Virus record (IMG/VR): IMGVR_UViG_3300042868_002187
Location: 1-25,325 of that record
DNA: 25,325 nucleotides
Origin: a virus
Direction: 5' to 3' (one strand)
The notes beneath the pieces were generated by a model. It ran no database searches and was not told where the DNA came from. It worked only from the letters and a program-made list of their open reading frames with translations. The translations under genes and the position numbers were made by a program. Of this stretch, positions 1 to 8,059 are shown piece by piece. How positions within the stretch are numbered: the stretch's first letter is position 1; each line of letters starts with the position of its first letter.

Positions 1-3
1 AAG

Positions 4-273
4 ATGGTGACAAAGCAAATGATCAGAGAATTGGAAAAAACAATGGCCATATTATTCCCGGCAAATAGAAACGATGATCCAGAGTTGCCCGATGCGTTGG
101 ATACATTTCAAAATGCGTGTACAGCAATGGAGGCATTTTTTATGTTAGGGATGGAAATGGATCAGATGGATGAAACAAAGAAAGATTCATTAAATACACA
201 GATTAATATTTTGCTGAAATCATACGGAATTGATTGTTGGGAAAAACCAATGTCAAACCTATGGAAAAATTAA
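4..273 (+). CDS. Hypothetical protein, possibly truncated at the left edge
   Basis: This 89-residue ORF is not recognised. The frame stays open to the left edge of the window, so the true start may lie upstream; the ATG at 4 is only the first visible one. The product is acidic and probably helical, rich in Met, Asp and Glu, with no signal peptide or membrane segment. It precedes a DUF3310 gene and a DNA methyltransferase, which suggests it belongs to an early or middle region of DNA-related accessory genes just before the packaging module. No function is assigned. Confidence 0.6.
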   Translation: MVTKQMIRELEKTMAILFPANRNDDPELPDALDTFQNACTAMEAFFMLGMEMDQMDETKKDSLNTQINILLKSYGIDCWEKPMSNLWKN

Positions 274-345
274 ATAAATTTGTTGCGCAGTTGGGTGATG
301 AATAACTGCCGGATCAAAAGCACATATTTACCTAATCAATACTAA

Positions 346-564
346 ATGAAAAATGAGAGCCGTGAAATGGTGGATCATCCGCAACATTATCAATCTGATG
401 GAGGCATCGAGGCAATTGATGTAATCGAAGGGTTCAGCCTGAATTTTAATTTGGGGAACGCAATCAAATATATTTTGAGAGCCGACAAAAAAGGCAACAA
501 GAAACAGGATTTAGAAAAATCCCTGTGGTATATCAAAAGAGAATTAGACAAATTTCAGGGATGA
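346..564 (+). CDS. DUF3310 family protein
   Basis: A 72-residue protein matching the small phage family DUF3310, sometimes labelled SaV-like or nucleotide-kinase-like in annotations. Visible family signatures are the N-terminal VDHPQHY, then GGIEAIDVIEGF, LGNAIKYILRADKKG and the C-terminal DLEKSLWYIKREL. The family is common in tailed phages of many hosts and usually lies near replication or nucleotide-metabolism genes; its biochemical role is not established. Length is usual for the single-domain form. The stop codon overlaps the likely start of the following methyltransferase gene (ATGA at 561-564), which implies translational coupling. Confidence 0.85.
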   Translation: MKNESREMVDHPQHYQSDGGIEAIDVIEGFSLNFNLGNAIKYILRADKKGNKKQDLEKSLWYIKRELDKFQG

Positions 565-2051
565 TTGAAGAAATAAACATCAAATTGGTAATTCCACATC
601 CAAACAATCCGAGATTGATTAAGGATGATAAATTCAAAAAATTGGTGAAGTCCATAAAGGAGTTCCCAGAGATGCTACAATTGCGCCCAATAATCGTGGA
701 TGATAATTGTGTGGTGTTGGGTGGAAATATGCGATTGCGTGCCTGTATTGAAGCCGGATTGAAGCGTGTGCCAATTATTAAGGCATCGGCATTGACACCA
801 GAGCAGCAGAAACGTTTTATCATTAGCGACAATGTTGGATTTGGTGAATGGGATTGGGATATTTTGGCCAATGAATGGGATCAAGATGAATTGATTGATT
901 GGGGTTTGGATTTGCCTGTGATGGACATTATTGATGCAGGAACAGCAGATGAGGATGATTATGATGCACCTGATGGTGGATTAGAAACCGACATTGTTTT
1001 GGGTGATTTATTTGAAATTGGGCCACACAGATTATTATGTGGTGATTCAACAGATAGTGATTCAATCAGCAAATTAATGAATGGAGAAAAAGCCATATTA
1101 GCACACAATGATCCTCCTTATGGAATGAAAAAGGAAAATGATGGTGTTCTGAATGATAATCTTAATTATGATGATTTGCTTGATTTTAATCGTGAATGGA
1201 TACCGTTGCAATTTATGCATCTTAAAGAATCAGCGAGTTGGTATTGTTGGGGAATTGATCAACCATTAATGGATATTTATTCGGGCATTATTAAGCCATA
1301 TATTAAGCAACAAAAAGCAACTTTTAGAAATTTATTGACGTGGGATAAAGGAAATGGACAAGGTCAAAAAGCACCTGAATTTAGGAGTTATCCAAATGCA
1401 GACGAAAAATGTCTTTTTGTAATGTTAGGTGTTCAGGGATTTAATAATAATGCAGATAATTATTTTGAAGGTTTTGATCCTATAAGAAATTATTTAATTC
1501 AAGAAAAAGAAAAAACAGGTTTAAAAAATTATGAAATTGAAAAACTAACAAGTTCATATCACACGCATTATTGGTCAAAATCTCAATGGGCATTCACAAC
1601 AGAAAAGGATTATAATATCTTAAGAGATCATTGTAAAGGAGTTGCATTTGGTAAGGAATACGAACAAATAAAAAAGGAATACGAACAAATAAAAAAGGAA
1701 TATTATTCAACAAGGGCATATTTTGATAATACCCACGATAATATGAATAATGTTTGGCATTTTGATAGAACAAATCAAAAAGAAAGAGAGCATACAGGTG
1801 GACACGCAACACCTAAACCAATTAAATTGTGCGAAAGGGTTATAAAATCAAGTTCAAAAGAAAACGAATTGGTTTTAGATTTTTTTCTTGGATCAGGTTC
1901 AACAATGGTGGCATCGCATCAATTAAAACGCAAATGTTATGGAACTGAATTAGATCCAAAATATTGTCAGGTAATTATTGACCGAATGAAAAAACTTGAT
2001 CCGAGTTTAGTGATTAAGAAAAATGGCGAGATTTACGAATCAGATAAATAA
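561..2051 (+). CDS. ParB-like nuclease domain fused to a DNA N6-adenine methyltransferase
   Basis: A 496-residue protein if read from ATG 561, which overlaps the upstream stop as ATGA; an in-frame ATG at 525 would add 12 residues but lies deep in the preceding gene. Residues 1-80 resemble a ParB/Srx domain, with PHPNNPR near the start and the GGNMR motif at 54-58. The rest is a DNA methyltransferase: catalytic DPPY at 184-187 comes before the AdoMet-binding FFLGSGST at 441-448, the order of the beta class, and DPPY favours N6-adenine. Between them are SKSQW, ATPKP and a YEQIKKE repeat seen in this methyltransferase group. From about 1110 the Arg codons change to mostly AGA/AGG and the sequence becomes AT-richer, suggesting a separate origin for the catalytic part. 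Likely role: self-methylation of phage DNA against restriction, or marking for packaging. Confidence 0.88.
   Translation: MIEEINIKLVIPHPNNPRLIKDDKFKKLVKSIKEFPEMLQLRPIIVDDNCVVLGGNMRLRACIEAGLKRVPIIKASALTPEQQKRFIISDNVGFGEWDWDILANEWDQDELIDWGLDLPVMDIIDAGTADEDDYDAPDGGLETDIVLGDLFEIGPHRLLCGDSTDSDSISKLMNGEKAILAHNDPPYGMKKENDGVLNDNLNYDDLLDFNREWIPLQFMHLKESASWYCWGIDQPLMDIYSGIIKPYIKQQKATFRNLLTWDKGNGQGQKAPEFRSYPNADEKCLFVMLGVQGFNNNADNYFEGFDPIRNYLIQEKEKTGLKNYEIEKLTSSYHTHYWSKSQWAFTTEKDYNILRDHCKGVAFGKEYEQIKKEYEQIKKEYYSTRAYFDNTHDNMNNVWHFDRTNQKEREHTGGHATPKPIKLCERVIKSSSKENELVLDFFLGSGSTMVASHQLKRKCYGTELDPKYCQVIIDRMKKLDPSLVIKKNGEIYESDK
1653..1702 (+). repeat. 21-bp tandem repeat inside the methyltransferase gene
   Basis: Two perfect consecutive 21-bp units (1653-1673 and 1674-1694) and the start of a third encode the repeated peptide KEYEQIK in frame. 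Because the unit is a multiple of three, gain or loss of a copy would only lengthen or shorten a predicted helix between the two catalytic motifs. Related methyltransferases carry similar YEEL/KEYE helices here, so the repeat probably lies in a spacer helix. Confidence 0.85.
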
Positions 2052-2054
2052 ATT

Positions 2055-2420
2055 ATGGCAGTTCCTAAAAATGTGACAAAACTGAATAAAAAACGGATGT
2101 TGGAGGCCCTTGAAAAGTCTTTGGGAATTGTCACATCCGCTGCAAAGATTGCAGGGATACACAGGGCGCAGCATTACGAATGGATCAACATTGATCCAGA
2201 ATATAAAAAGGCAGTTGATGATTTGGCCGATATGACATTGGATTTTGCTGAATCGCAACTGCATAAGCAAATCAAAGATGGCAACACAACAGCCACCATT
2301 TTTTATTTAAAGACCAAAGGCAAAAAGCGTGGATACATTGAACGCACGGAGGTTGTACACGAAACCGGCATAGAATCTGCCATAATAGAATGGACACCGG
2401 CACAAATCGAAAACGAATAG
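2055..2420 (+). CDS. terS: Terminase small subunit
   Basis: A 121-residue protein with an N-terminal helix-turn-helix segment (roughly residues 20-50: TSAAKIAGI followed by HYEWINIDPEY), the layout of small terminase subunits that recognise the packaging site on phage DNA. A helical middle part (residues 55-85) would serve oligomerisation and the C-terminal tail would contact the large subunit. The assignment depends on the HTH pattern plus the directly following large terminase, which overlaps its last 31 bases in another frame. Three bases separate it from the methyltransferase stop, so the genes are probably co-transcribed. Confidence 0.85.
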   Translation: MAVPKNVTKLNKKRMLEALEKSLGIVTSAAKIAGIHRAQHYEWINIDPEYKKAVDDLADMTLDFAESQLHKQIKDGNTTATIFYLKTKGKKRGYIERTEVVHETGIESAIIEWTPAQIENE

Positions 2421-3574
2421 CGCAGAAATGCAACATTCAGTTTTATCAGACATTAAACAGCACCAAAAGAATCAAAGTTCATCAGGGCGGTACACGTTCG
2501 GGAAAAACTTATGCCCTGTGCCAATATCTGATCTATAAATTGACATCATCCAAAAAACCATTGGTGATTTCAATTGTGCGTAAAACATTGCCGGCATTAA
2601 AAGGATCGGTGATGCGTGATTTCCTAGAAATATTGGACACATTGGGCATTCTTTATGTGGGACAACACAACAAATCCGAAAACACATACACGTTTGGCAA
2701 TCACGTTGTGGAATTTCTTTCAGTTGATGAACCACAAAAGATCAGGGGCCGGAAACGAAATATTTGTTATTGCAATGAGGTTAATGAATTAGATCACGAA
2801 GATTTTCGGCAGTTGCTGATGCGTACAACGGATGAAATGATTTGCGATTTTAATCCATCTGATCCGGTGCATTGGATTTATGATGAAGTAATTACACGTG
2901 ATGATTGTGATATGTGGATCACAACCTATTTGGATAATAAGTTTTTGCCGGCTGAATTAGTACACGAAATCGAAAGATTAAAAGCGAAAGATCCGGATTA
3001 TTGGAGGGTGTACGGTGAGGGAAAACGTGCGGTGTTTAGTGATCGCCAGATATTTCCAAATTGGCAATTTATTCCAAAGGTTGATTTTCCTGAATTTGAT
3101 GATGTGTTCTATGGCCTTGATTTTGGATTCAGTCACGATCCAACGGCTATTGTACAATTGGCAAAGGTTGGTGATAAATTGTACATTCACGAAATTATGT
3201 ACAAAAAAGGAATGACAAACAGGGATATTGCCGATTTTCTAAAAGAAAAAAAACTAAATGAACACATAATTTATTGCGAATCAGCAGAACCGAAATCAAT
3301 TGAGGAATTGCGACAAATGGATATTTTGGCAGTTCCTGCAATAAAAGGTGAGGGATCAATAAAGGCCGGAATTAGTTTATTAAAAGAACACGAGGTGATT
3401 TGTTCATCTGAATCACAGAATTTGCATAATGAATTTCAATTTTATTTCTGGGAGCAATTGAAAGATGGAACGATTATAAATAAGCCAATAGACAAACACA
3501 ATCACCTAATGGATGCAATCCGGTATGGGGTTTATACCAAATACAAAAATCGTTCTGATTTTTTTGTGGTTTAA
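2390..3574 (+). CDS. terL: Terminase large subunit (packaging ATPase and nuclease)
   Basis: A 394-residue motor protein that pumps DNA into the prohead and cuts it. The ATPase domain shows Walker A GGTRSGKT at 33-40 and a Walker B/catalytic Glu region CYCNEVNE with E130. The C-terminal RNase H-like nuclease shows GLDFGFSHDPTA (D244), the second acidic position in CESAEPKS (E297, where relatives usually have Asp) and the final HNHLMDAIRY (D375). The architecture resembles the PBSX/Terminase_3 group. The ATG at 2390 lies inside the small subunit gene; the ATG at 2428 is out of frame, so the long overlap is probably real. A candidate promoter follows the gene. Confidence 0.95.
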   Translation: MDTGTNRKRIAQKCNIQFYQTLNSTKRIKVHQGGTRSGKTYALCQYLIYKLTSSKKPLVISIVRKTLPALKGSVMRDFLEILDTLGILYVGQHNKSENTYTFGNHVVEFLSVDEPQKIRGRKRNICYCNEVNELDHEDFRQLLMRTTDEMICDFNPSDPVHWIYDEVITRDDCDMWITTYLDNKFLPAELVHEIERLKAKDPDYWRVYGEGKRAVFSDRQIFPNWQFIPKVDFPEFDDVFYGLDFGFSHDPTAIVQLAKVGDKLYIHEIMYKKGMTNRDIADFLKEKKLNEHIIYCESAEPKSIEELRQMDILAVPAIKGEGSIKAGISLLKEHEVICSSESQNLHNEFQFYFWEQLKDGTIINKPIDKHNHLMDAIRYGVYTKYKNRSDFFVV

Positions 3575-3579
3575 TTATG

Positions 3580-3587
3580 TATTTTTG
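3580..3587 (+). promoter_or_regulatory. Candidate Bacteroidota -7 promoter box before portal
   Basis: TATTTTTG fits TAnnTTTG exactly and lies in the short gap between terL and the portal gene, 19 bases before its ATG and followed by an A-rich leader. A TTG lies only 13 bases upstream rather than the usual about 19, so the -33 element is not convincing. Confidence 0.45.
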
Positions 3588-3606
3588 AGAAAAAAAAGCA
3601 ATACAA

Positions 3607-4974
3607 ATGGCATCAATCATTGATACATTCAAACAATCCATTGCCAAAGCATTATCAAGCGGCACAAACGAGGCATATAATAAACTGATATACACGTGGC
3701 TAGGCACGAATATCATAATGAATGAGGATAATGATTCCACATACATTCGTGATGGTTATCAACGAAATGCCACCATTTATTCAATCATTAACCTGATTGT
3801 TAAGGCAGCCACAACAATCCCTGTTTCTGTTTACCGTGTCACAAACGAAGGCACAGCAAAGCAATACAAGGCAATGACATCGGGTGTGATGGATGGCCCT
3901 GCAATTTACAAGGCCAACATATTACGCAAAAGAGCATTTGAAGAAATAAAAGATTCGGATTTAGAGGCATTATTGAGCAGACCAAACCCGGCACAATCAT
4001 TTTCAGCGTGGTTGGGTGAAATCGTTGCATTTGGTAAATTAACCGGAAACCGTTACATCTACGGCATCGGGCCGGATTCAGGGCCAAATCAAGGTAAATT
4101 CACGGAGTTGTACAATTTACCATCGCAATTGGTTGAAATCGTTTCAAATGGTGTGATGCAACCTGTGGCAGGATACAAAATCCAATATAATTCAATGATT
4201 GAGGTTGCGCCAGAATATATTTGCCACATCAAAGATTTTAATCCGGATTACGACAGCAGCGGTTCAAACCTATATGGCCAATCACCTTTGCGTGCCGGCC
4301 TACGTGTTTTATCGGCCAACAATGAAGCCGTGACCACCGGATTAAAATATTTACAGAATCAAACATCACGTGGTATGTTGATTTCAAAGGATGGCAATTT
4401 GACTGAGGTTCAGGCGCAAGCATTAAAAGACAAATTCAGAAAAAATTATCAGGGTGCAACAAACGCAGGTGATGTGATTATCACACCAAAGGATTTGAGT
4501 TGGGTGAATTTTGGTTTGTCAGCATCTGATTTGTCATTGATTGAACAATACAATGGAACGGTAAAGGATTTGTGTAATTTATACAACATCCCTGTGCAGT
4601 TGCTAAACAATACAGATGCATCCACATACAACAATATGAAGGAAGCTAAAAAGGCATTATACCAAAATGCGGTGATCCCAGAATTAATCAAAATTCGTGA
4701 TGAATTAAACCGTTGGTTAGCACCTAAATTTGGCAAAGAATATTTCATTGATTTTGATTTCACGGTAATAAGTGAAATGCAAGAAGAAGTGGACAAATTA
4801 GTGTCACAATTAGCCGCAGCGTGGTGGGTTACACCAAACGAAAAACGTGATGCAATGAATTATGCTACGGATAAAGAAAATGCATTTATGGATGACTATT
4901 TTATCCCGGCTAATTTAATGGCACAGAATCCAACAATGCCGGCATTGGAAAATCCGAAGCCATTAAACGTTTAG
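3607..4974 (+). CDS. Portal protein, HK97 family
   Basis: A 455-residue portal protein, the dodecameric ring at the capsid vertex through which DNA enters and leaves. Supporting features are size and position directly after terL, the N-terminal IYSIINLIVKAATTIPVSVY segment, LLSRPNPAQSFSAW with a GNRYIYGI strand, the QSPLRAGLRVL segment, and the stem/clip region ending in LYNIPVQLLNN and YNNMKEAKKALYQNAV. These are hallmarks of the HK97/SPP1-type portal fold. The C-terminus contains the WWVTPNEKRDAMNY segment typical of family members. Three bases separate it from the minor head gene. The gene is preceded by a candidate promoter and an A-rich leader. Confidence 0.93.
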   Translation: MASIIDTFKQSIAKALSSGTNEAYNKLIYTWLGTNIIMNEDNDSTYIRDGYQRNATIYSIINLIVKAATTIPVSVYRVTNEGTAKQYKAMTSGVMDGPAIYKANILRKRAFEEIKDSDLEALLSRPNPAQSFSAWLGEIVAFGKLTGNRYIYGIGPDSGPNQGKFTELYNLPSQLVEIVSNGVMQPVAGYKIQYNSMIEVAPEYICHIKDFNPDYDSSGSNLYGQSPLRAGLRVLSANNEAVTTGLKYLQNQTSRGMLISKDGNLTEVQAQALKDKFRKNYQGATNAGDVIITPKDLSWVNFGLSASDLSLIEQYNGTVKDLCNLYNIPVQLLNNTDASTYNNMKEAKKALYQNAVIPELIKIRDELNRWLAPKFGKEYFIDFDFTVISEMQEEVDKLVSQLAAAWWVTPNEKRDAMNYATDKENAFMDDYFIPANLMAQNPTMPALENPKPLNV

Positions 4975-4977
4975 TTT

Positions 4978-6030
4978 ATGCCGTTGCCAAATCCACAGGA
5001 AGGTGAAAGCCGGAATGATTTTATGGGCCGTTGTGTCATTGATCCTAATATTATCAATGATTTTGATACCATTGAACAGCGTGTTGCGGTTTGTAGCACG
5101 TTATTTGATCCACAGAAAGAAACAAAGGCGCAGAAAGATTGGGAAAATGATTTTGAAAACCAATTGACCAAAGCAGAACGCACATCAGTTCGTGATTTTA
5201 CGGAATTTTACAAAGCCGAATATAATGATGCAATTGACCTTTATTTAAAGGTGGGGCAAATGACATCGGCCACAGCACAGGGATTTTTTCAGGACAGCAA
5301 ATATGTTGGAATGTATGAGCAAATGTATTCCAAAATCGGTTTGCAATTTGCCAATTGGTATTCCAAAAACGTTCAAAAATATATGCCAAAAGCCGATCCG
5401 GCTAATATGCAATCTATTTGGGCCAACGCATTTGCATTTATGGGGAATCAGGTGGCAGGGCAACGTGTCACGTTAGTATCGGCAACAGCACAGGCAACAT
5501 TGACAAATACAATTCGCCAATTTATGTCCGATCCTGTTTTTATGTCATCTGGGGAGGTTGTACAATCAAAAATGTTGCGACAAAAATTTGATGGTTTGGC
5601 AGATTATCAGGCACGCAGGATTGTTAGAACGGAGGCAACAAACGCAGCCAATTATGCAACAGAACAGGCAGCGGTCAATTTGTTTGCCGGTCAAGATTTA
5701 ACCAAAACGTGGCGATCTGGATTTGATGCACGTGTTCGTGATGCACATAGGGCTGCAAATGGACAGGTTGTGCCATTCAATAGCAAATTTTCTGTTGGTG
5801 GTGAGTCATTACAAAGACCGGGCGATCCTAATGGATCAGCAAGCAACGTAATCAATTGCCGTTGTTCAATGATTATATTGCCAAGAGAGAATGCAAACAC
5901 AATTGGTGCGCCAATCACAGACATTGGATTTGGTATTGCACAGGCAACCGTGATTGATGCCATTATTAGCGCAGATGTAATCACAGGAACAACAGGTGTA
6001 ATTGTGGCTGAGGAAAATTTGGGCGGATAA
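4978..6030 (+). CDS. Minor head protein, SPP1 gp7 / Mu F-like, with an extra N-terminal module
   Basis: A 350-residue head morphogenesis protein. Residues about 205-300 hold the SPP1 gp7/Mu F signature: RTEATNAANYAT near 217, FDARVRDAHRAANGQ, GESLQRPGDP and the NCRC motif at 293-296. This domain associates with portal and packaged DNA in related phages. Residues 1-45 form a separate short module (PNPQEGESRNDF, GRCVIDP, EQRVAVC), a Cys-containing motif found in head proteins and as small stand-alone proteins in other phages. The linker (about 50-200) is helical. The last 40 residues are hydrophobic and Ile/Val/Thr-rich. The gene starts three bases after the portal stop and is followed by a 63-base gap with a candidate promoter. 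Confidence 0.9.
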   Translation: MPLPNPQEGESRNDFMGRCVIDPNIINDFDTIEQRVAVCSTLFDPQKETKAQKDWENDFENQLTKAERTSVRDFTEFYKAEYNDAIDLYLKVGQMTSATAQGFFQDSKYVGMYEQMYSKIGLQFANWYSKNVQKYMPKADPANMQSIWANAFAFMGNQVAGQRVTLVSATAQATLTNTIRQFMSDPVFMSSGEVVQSKMLRQKFDGLADYQARRIVRTEATNAANYATEQAAVNLFAGQDLTKTWRSGFDARVRDAHRAANGQVVPFNSKFSVGGESLQRPGDPNGSASNVINCRCSMIILPRENANTIGAPITDIGFGIAQATVIDAIISADVITGTTGVIVAEENLGG

Positions 6031-6055
6031 AATTAATTTTTACGTTCTGTTTTCT

Positions 6056-6078
6056 AATTAGCTATTTGACTAATTTTG
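6056..6078 (+). promoter_or_regulatory. Candidate promoter with AATTAG-N8-CTAATT dyad
   Basis: An inverted repeat AATTAG (6056-6061), eight bases, CTAATT (6070-6075) overlaps a TAATTTTG -7 box (6071-6078). The same arrangement with the same spacer length occurs at 23401-23423. The box lies 15 bases before the protease ATG. The overlap of dyad and -7 box suggests an operator or an activator site. Confidence 0.55.
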
Positions 6079-6093
6079 AGCAAAAGAAAGGTT

Positions 6094-6777
6094 ATGATTT
6101 ACAAACAAACATCCATTGGGATTGATGACATTGATGAGGCAAACGGTATTGTTTCTGGATATGGTTCAATTTTCGGCAATATTGATTCAGACAATGATAT
6201 CATTTTGCAAGGTGCATACACCAAAACATTATCTGAAAACGGATCACGTGTAAGATATTGCAATCAACACAGAATTGATCAGCCATTAGGTAAATTCACA
6301 GAATTACGTGAGGATGGCACAGGATTGTATTTTGTTGCGGAAGTTCCAAAAACAAGAATGGGTGAGGATATTTTGTTGTTGATGAAAAATGGTGTGATCA
6401 CGGAAAATTCCGTTGGTATTATGCCAATTGTAAAGAATTACAGACAGGATGGTGTGCGTGAATTGAAAGAGGTGAAGTTGTACGAAATTTCGTGCGTTAC
6501 ATTAGCCGCAAACCCAATGGCATTGATTACAGATGCAAAGGGTGAAATTGATCAAAATTTATTGGCAAAACGTTTCGATGTTTTAGCCAAAATGATAAAG
6601 AAAGAAAACGTATCCGATGAATTAGGATACGCAATCGAAGGTGAGTTGATGAAATTGAAATCATTGTTTATTGATGTAACCACACGGCCGGCAGAAATTG
6701 TCACCGTGCCGGAAGTTAAACAGGTGGAGATTTCCGAAATATTTTCATATTTAAACAAACAAATTAAGTCAAAATAA
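6094..6777 (+). CDS. Prohead protease, HK97/U35 type
   Basis: A 227-residue maturation protease that processes the capsid scaffold domain. The fold signature is visible: GIVSGYGSIFGNIDSDNDI near the N-terminus, a catalytic His in NQHR (about residue 59), and the catalytic Ser in ITENSVGIM (about residue 106), followed by LYEISCVTLAANPMA typical of HK97 gp4-like proteases. I chose ATG 6094 because it follows the AAAGAAAGG-like leader and a -7 box at 6071-6078; a TTG at 6076 would add six residues but overlaps the promoter. One base separates it from the capsid gene, whose N-terminal coiled coil is the expected substrate. Confidence 0.92.
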   Translation: MIYKQTSIGIDDIDEANGIVSGYGSIFGNIDSDNDIILQGAYTKTLSENGSRVRYCNQHRIDQPLGKFTELREDGTGLYFVAEVPKTRMGEDILLLMKNGVITENSVGIMPIVKNYRQDGVRELKEVKLYEISCVTLAANPMALITDAKGEIDQNLLAKRFDVLAKMIKKENVSDELGYAIEGELMKLKSLFIDVTTRPAEIVTVPEVKQVEISEIFSYLNKQIKSK

Positions 6778-6778
6778 G

Positions 6779-7975
6779 ATGACAGAAGAAATCAAAAATC
6801 AATTAGATGAATTAAATTCAGCTATTGATAGCCGTATCGCAAAAGCGGAAGGCCAAGCAGTTGCATCAGCAACAGGAAAAGCGGATGAATTATTAAAATC
6901 CGAAATCAAAAACTTAGAGGCTAAGTTTTCAGAGGTTCACAGCCGTATTGATGCAGCAGAGGTTGCAGCAAAGAAAACAGCATCAGGAGCAAACGCACAA
7001 TCATTCAAACAATCTTTGATTGATGGTATCACAAAGGGTGCATTAGATGGTTTAGTAAATGGCAACAGCCGTTCAGCTAAATTTGAGATCAAAGCAGGTG
7101 ATATGACCGTTGCGGCTAATTTCACAGGTGAGGTTATCCCAGCACAATACGTTCCGGGTATTAAGTACGATCCAACACGTCCGGTACACGTTCGTCAATT
7201 ATTGGCACAAGGTTCAACAAATTCTGATGTTGTTCGTTATGTACGTGAAACAGCATATGACAACGGTGCAGCAGCAACAGCGCAGGGTGCAACATTTACT
7301 GAATCAGATTTCGATTTGACAGCATTTGATGCAAACGTTCAGAAAATCGGTACATATTTCCGTATTTCTGAGGAAATGTTGGCAGATACACCACAGCTAA
7401 CATCTTATTTAGCAGCACGTGCGCCAGAGAAATTATTAACGGTTGAGGATGCGCAATTGCTTTATGGTAACGGTACAGCACCGAACATCAGCGGTATTTC
7501 AACATCAGGTGCAACAGCGTTTGCAGCAGGTGCATTTGCAGATGCAATCACAGCAGCAAATCAGTTTGACGTTTTAACCGTAGCAATCAACCAATTAGCA
7601 TTGGTTAACTACCGTCCTGATTACATCATGTTAAACCCAACAGATTTTGCAAAAATCTTATTGTTGAAGTCAACAACAAATGAGTATTTGAAAGATCAGG
7701 TTTACGCAGGTTTACAACCACAATTCCAAGGGATTCCGGTTGTTCAAAACACAGCAATCACAGCAGGAACGTATATGGTTGGTAATTTCGCAATGGCTAC
7801 TCAATTATGGGTACGTGAAAACCTTTCATTAGAGTTTTTCCGTGAGGATGGAACAAACGTTCGTGATGGTTTCGTGACCGTTCGTTTGGTTGAGCGTATT
7901 GCATTAACTAACTACGCACCACTTGCAATTGTGAAGGGTGTATTTGCAACGGACATCGCTGCAATCGGAGTTTAG
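6779..7975 (+). CDS. Major capsid protein, HK97 fold
   Basis: A 398-residue capsid protein. Residues 1-75 form a predicted coiled coil (LDELNSAID and AKFSEVHSRIDAAE) matching the delta or scaffold domain removed by the prohead protease. The mature part follows with E-loop and P-domain features: EVIPAQYVPGI, VRYVRETAYDN, IGTYFRISEEML, LLYGNGTAPNISGI, and the C-terminal VRLVERIALTNYAPLAIVKG seen in HK97-type capsids. Codon use is distinctive, with many CGT, GCA and AAC codons compared with neighbouring genes, as expected for the most abundant protein. A strong hairpin terminator follows at 8001-8030. Confidence 0.95.
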   Translation: MTEEIKNQLDELNSAIDSRIAKAEGQAVASATGKADELLKSEIKNLEAKFSEVHSRIDAAEVAAKKTASGANAQSFKQSLIDGITKGALDGLVNGNSRSAKFEIKAGDMTVAANFTGEVIPAQYVPGIKYDPTRPVHVRQLLAQGSTNSDVVRYVRETAYDNGAAATAQGATFTESDFDLTAFDANVQKIGTYFRISEEMLADTPQLTSYLAARAPEKLLTVEDAQLLYGNGTAPNISGISTSGATAFAAGAFADAITAANQFDVLTVAINQLALVNYRPDYIMLNPTDFAKILLLKSTTNEYLKDQVYAGLQPQFQGIPVVQNTAITAGTYMVGNFAMATQLWVRENLSLEFFREDGTNVRDGFVTVRLVERIALTNYAPLAIVKGVFATDIAAIGV

Positions 7976-8000
7976 TTTTAATACAATTCCAAATTAAGAG

Positions 8001-8030
8001 AGGCCACCTAAATTTTGGGTGGCTTTTCTT
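8001..8030 (+). terminator. Rho-independent terminator after the major capsid gene
   Basis: A GCCACC/GGTGGC stem (8003-8008 with 8018-8023), with flanking AG/TT able to extend it, is followed by TTTTCTTTTT. It begins 25 bases after the capsid stop codon and directly precedes the next promoter box. Confidence 0.88.
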
Positions 8031-8032
8031 TT

Positions 8033-8040
8033 TATATTTG
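8033..8040 (+). promoter_or_regulatory. Candidate -7 promoter box after the capsid terminator
   Basis: TATATTTG matches TAnnTTTG exactly. It directly follows the capsid terminator and lies 19 bases before the next ATG, so it would restart transcription of the connector genes at a separate level. No clear -33 TTTG at the usual spacing is visible. Confidence 0.6.
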
Positions 8041-8059
8041 TTCAAAAAATAGCACAATT

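Noticed and set aside
261-305. 14-residue ORF overlapping the end of the first gene
   Set aside because: Too short, no distinct leader or conservation evidence.
6076-6093. TTG start for the prohead protease
   Set aside because: It lies inside the -7 box; ATG 6094 follows an A/G-rich leader and fits the family length.
8015-8059. Longer start for the small protein after the capsid gene
   Set aside because: It would require translation through the terminator loop and promoter; ATG 8060 has a proper A-rich leader.
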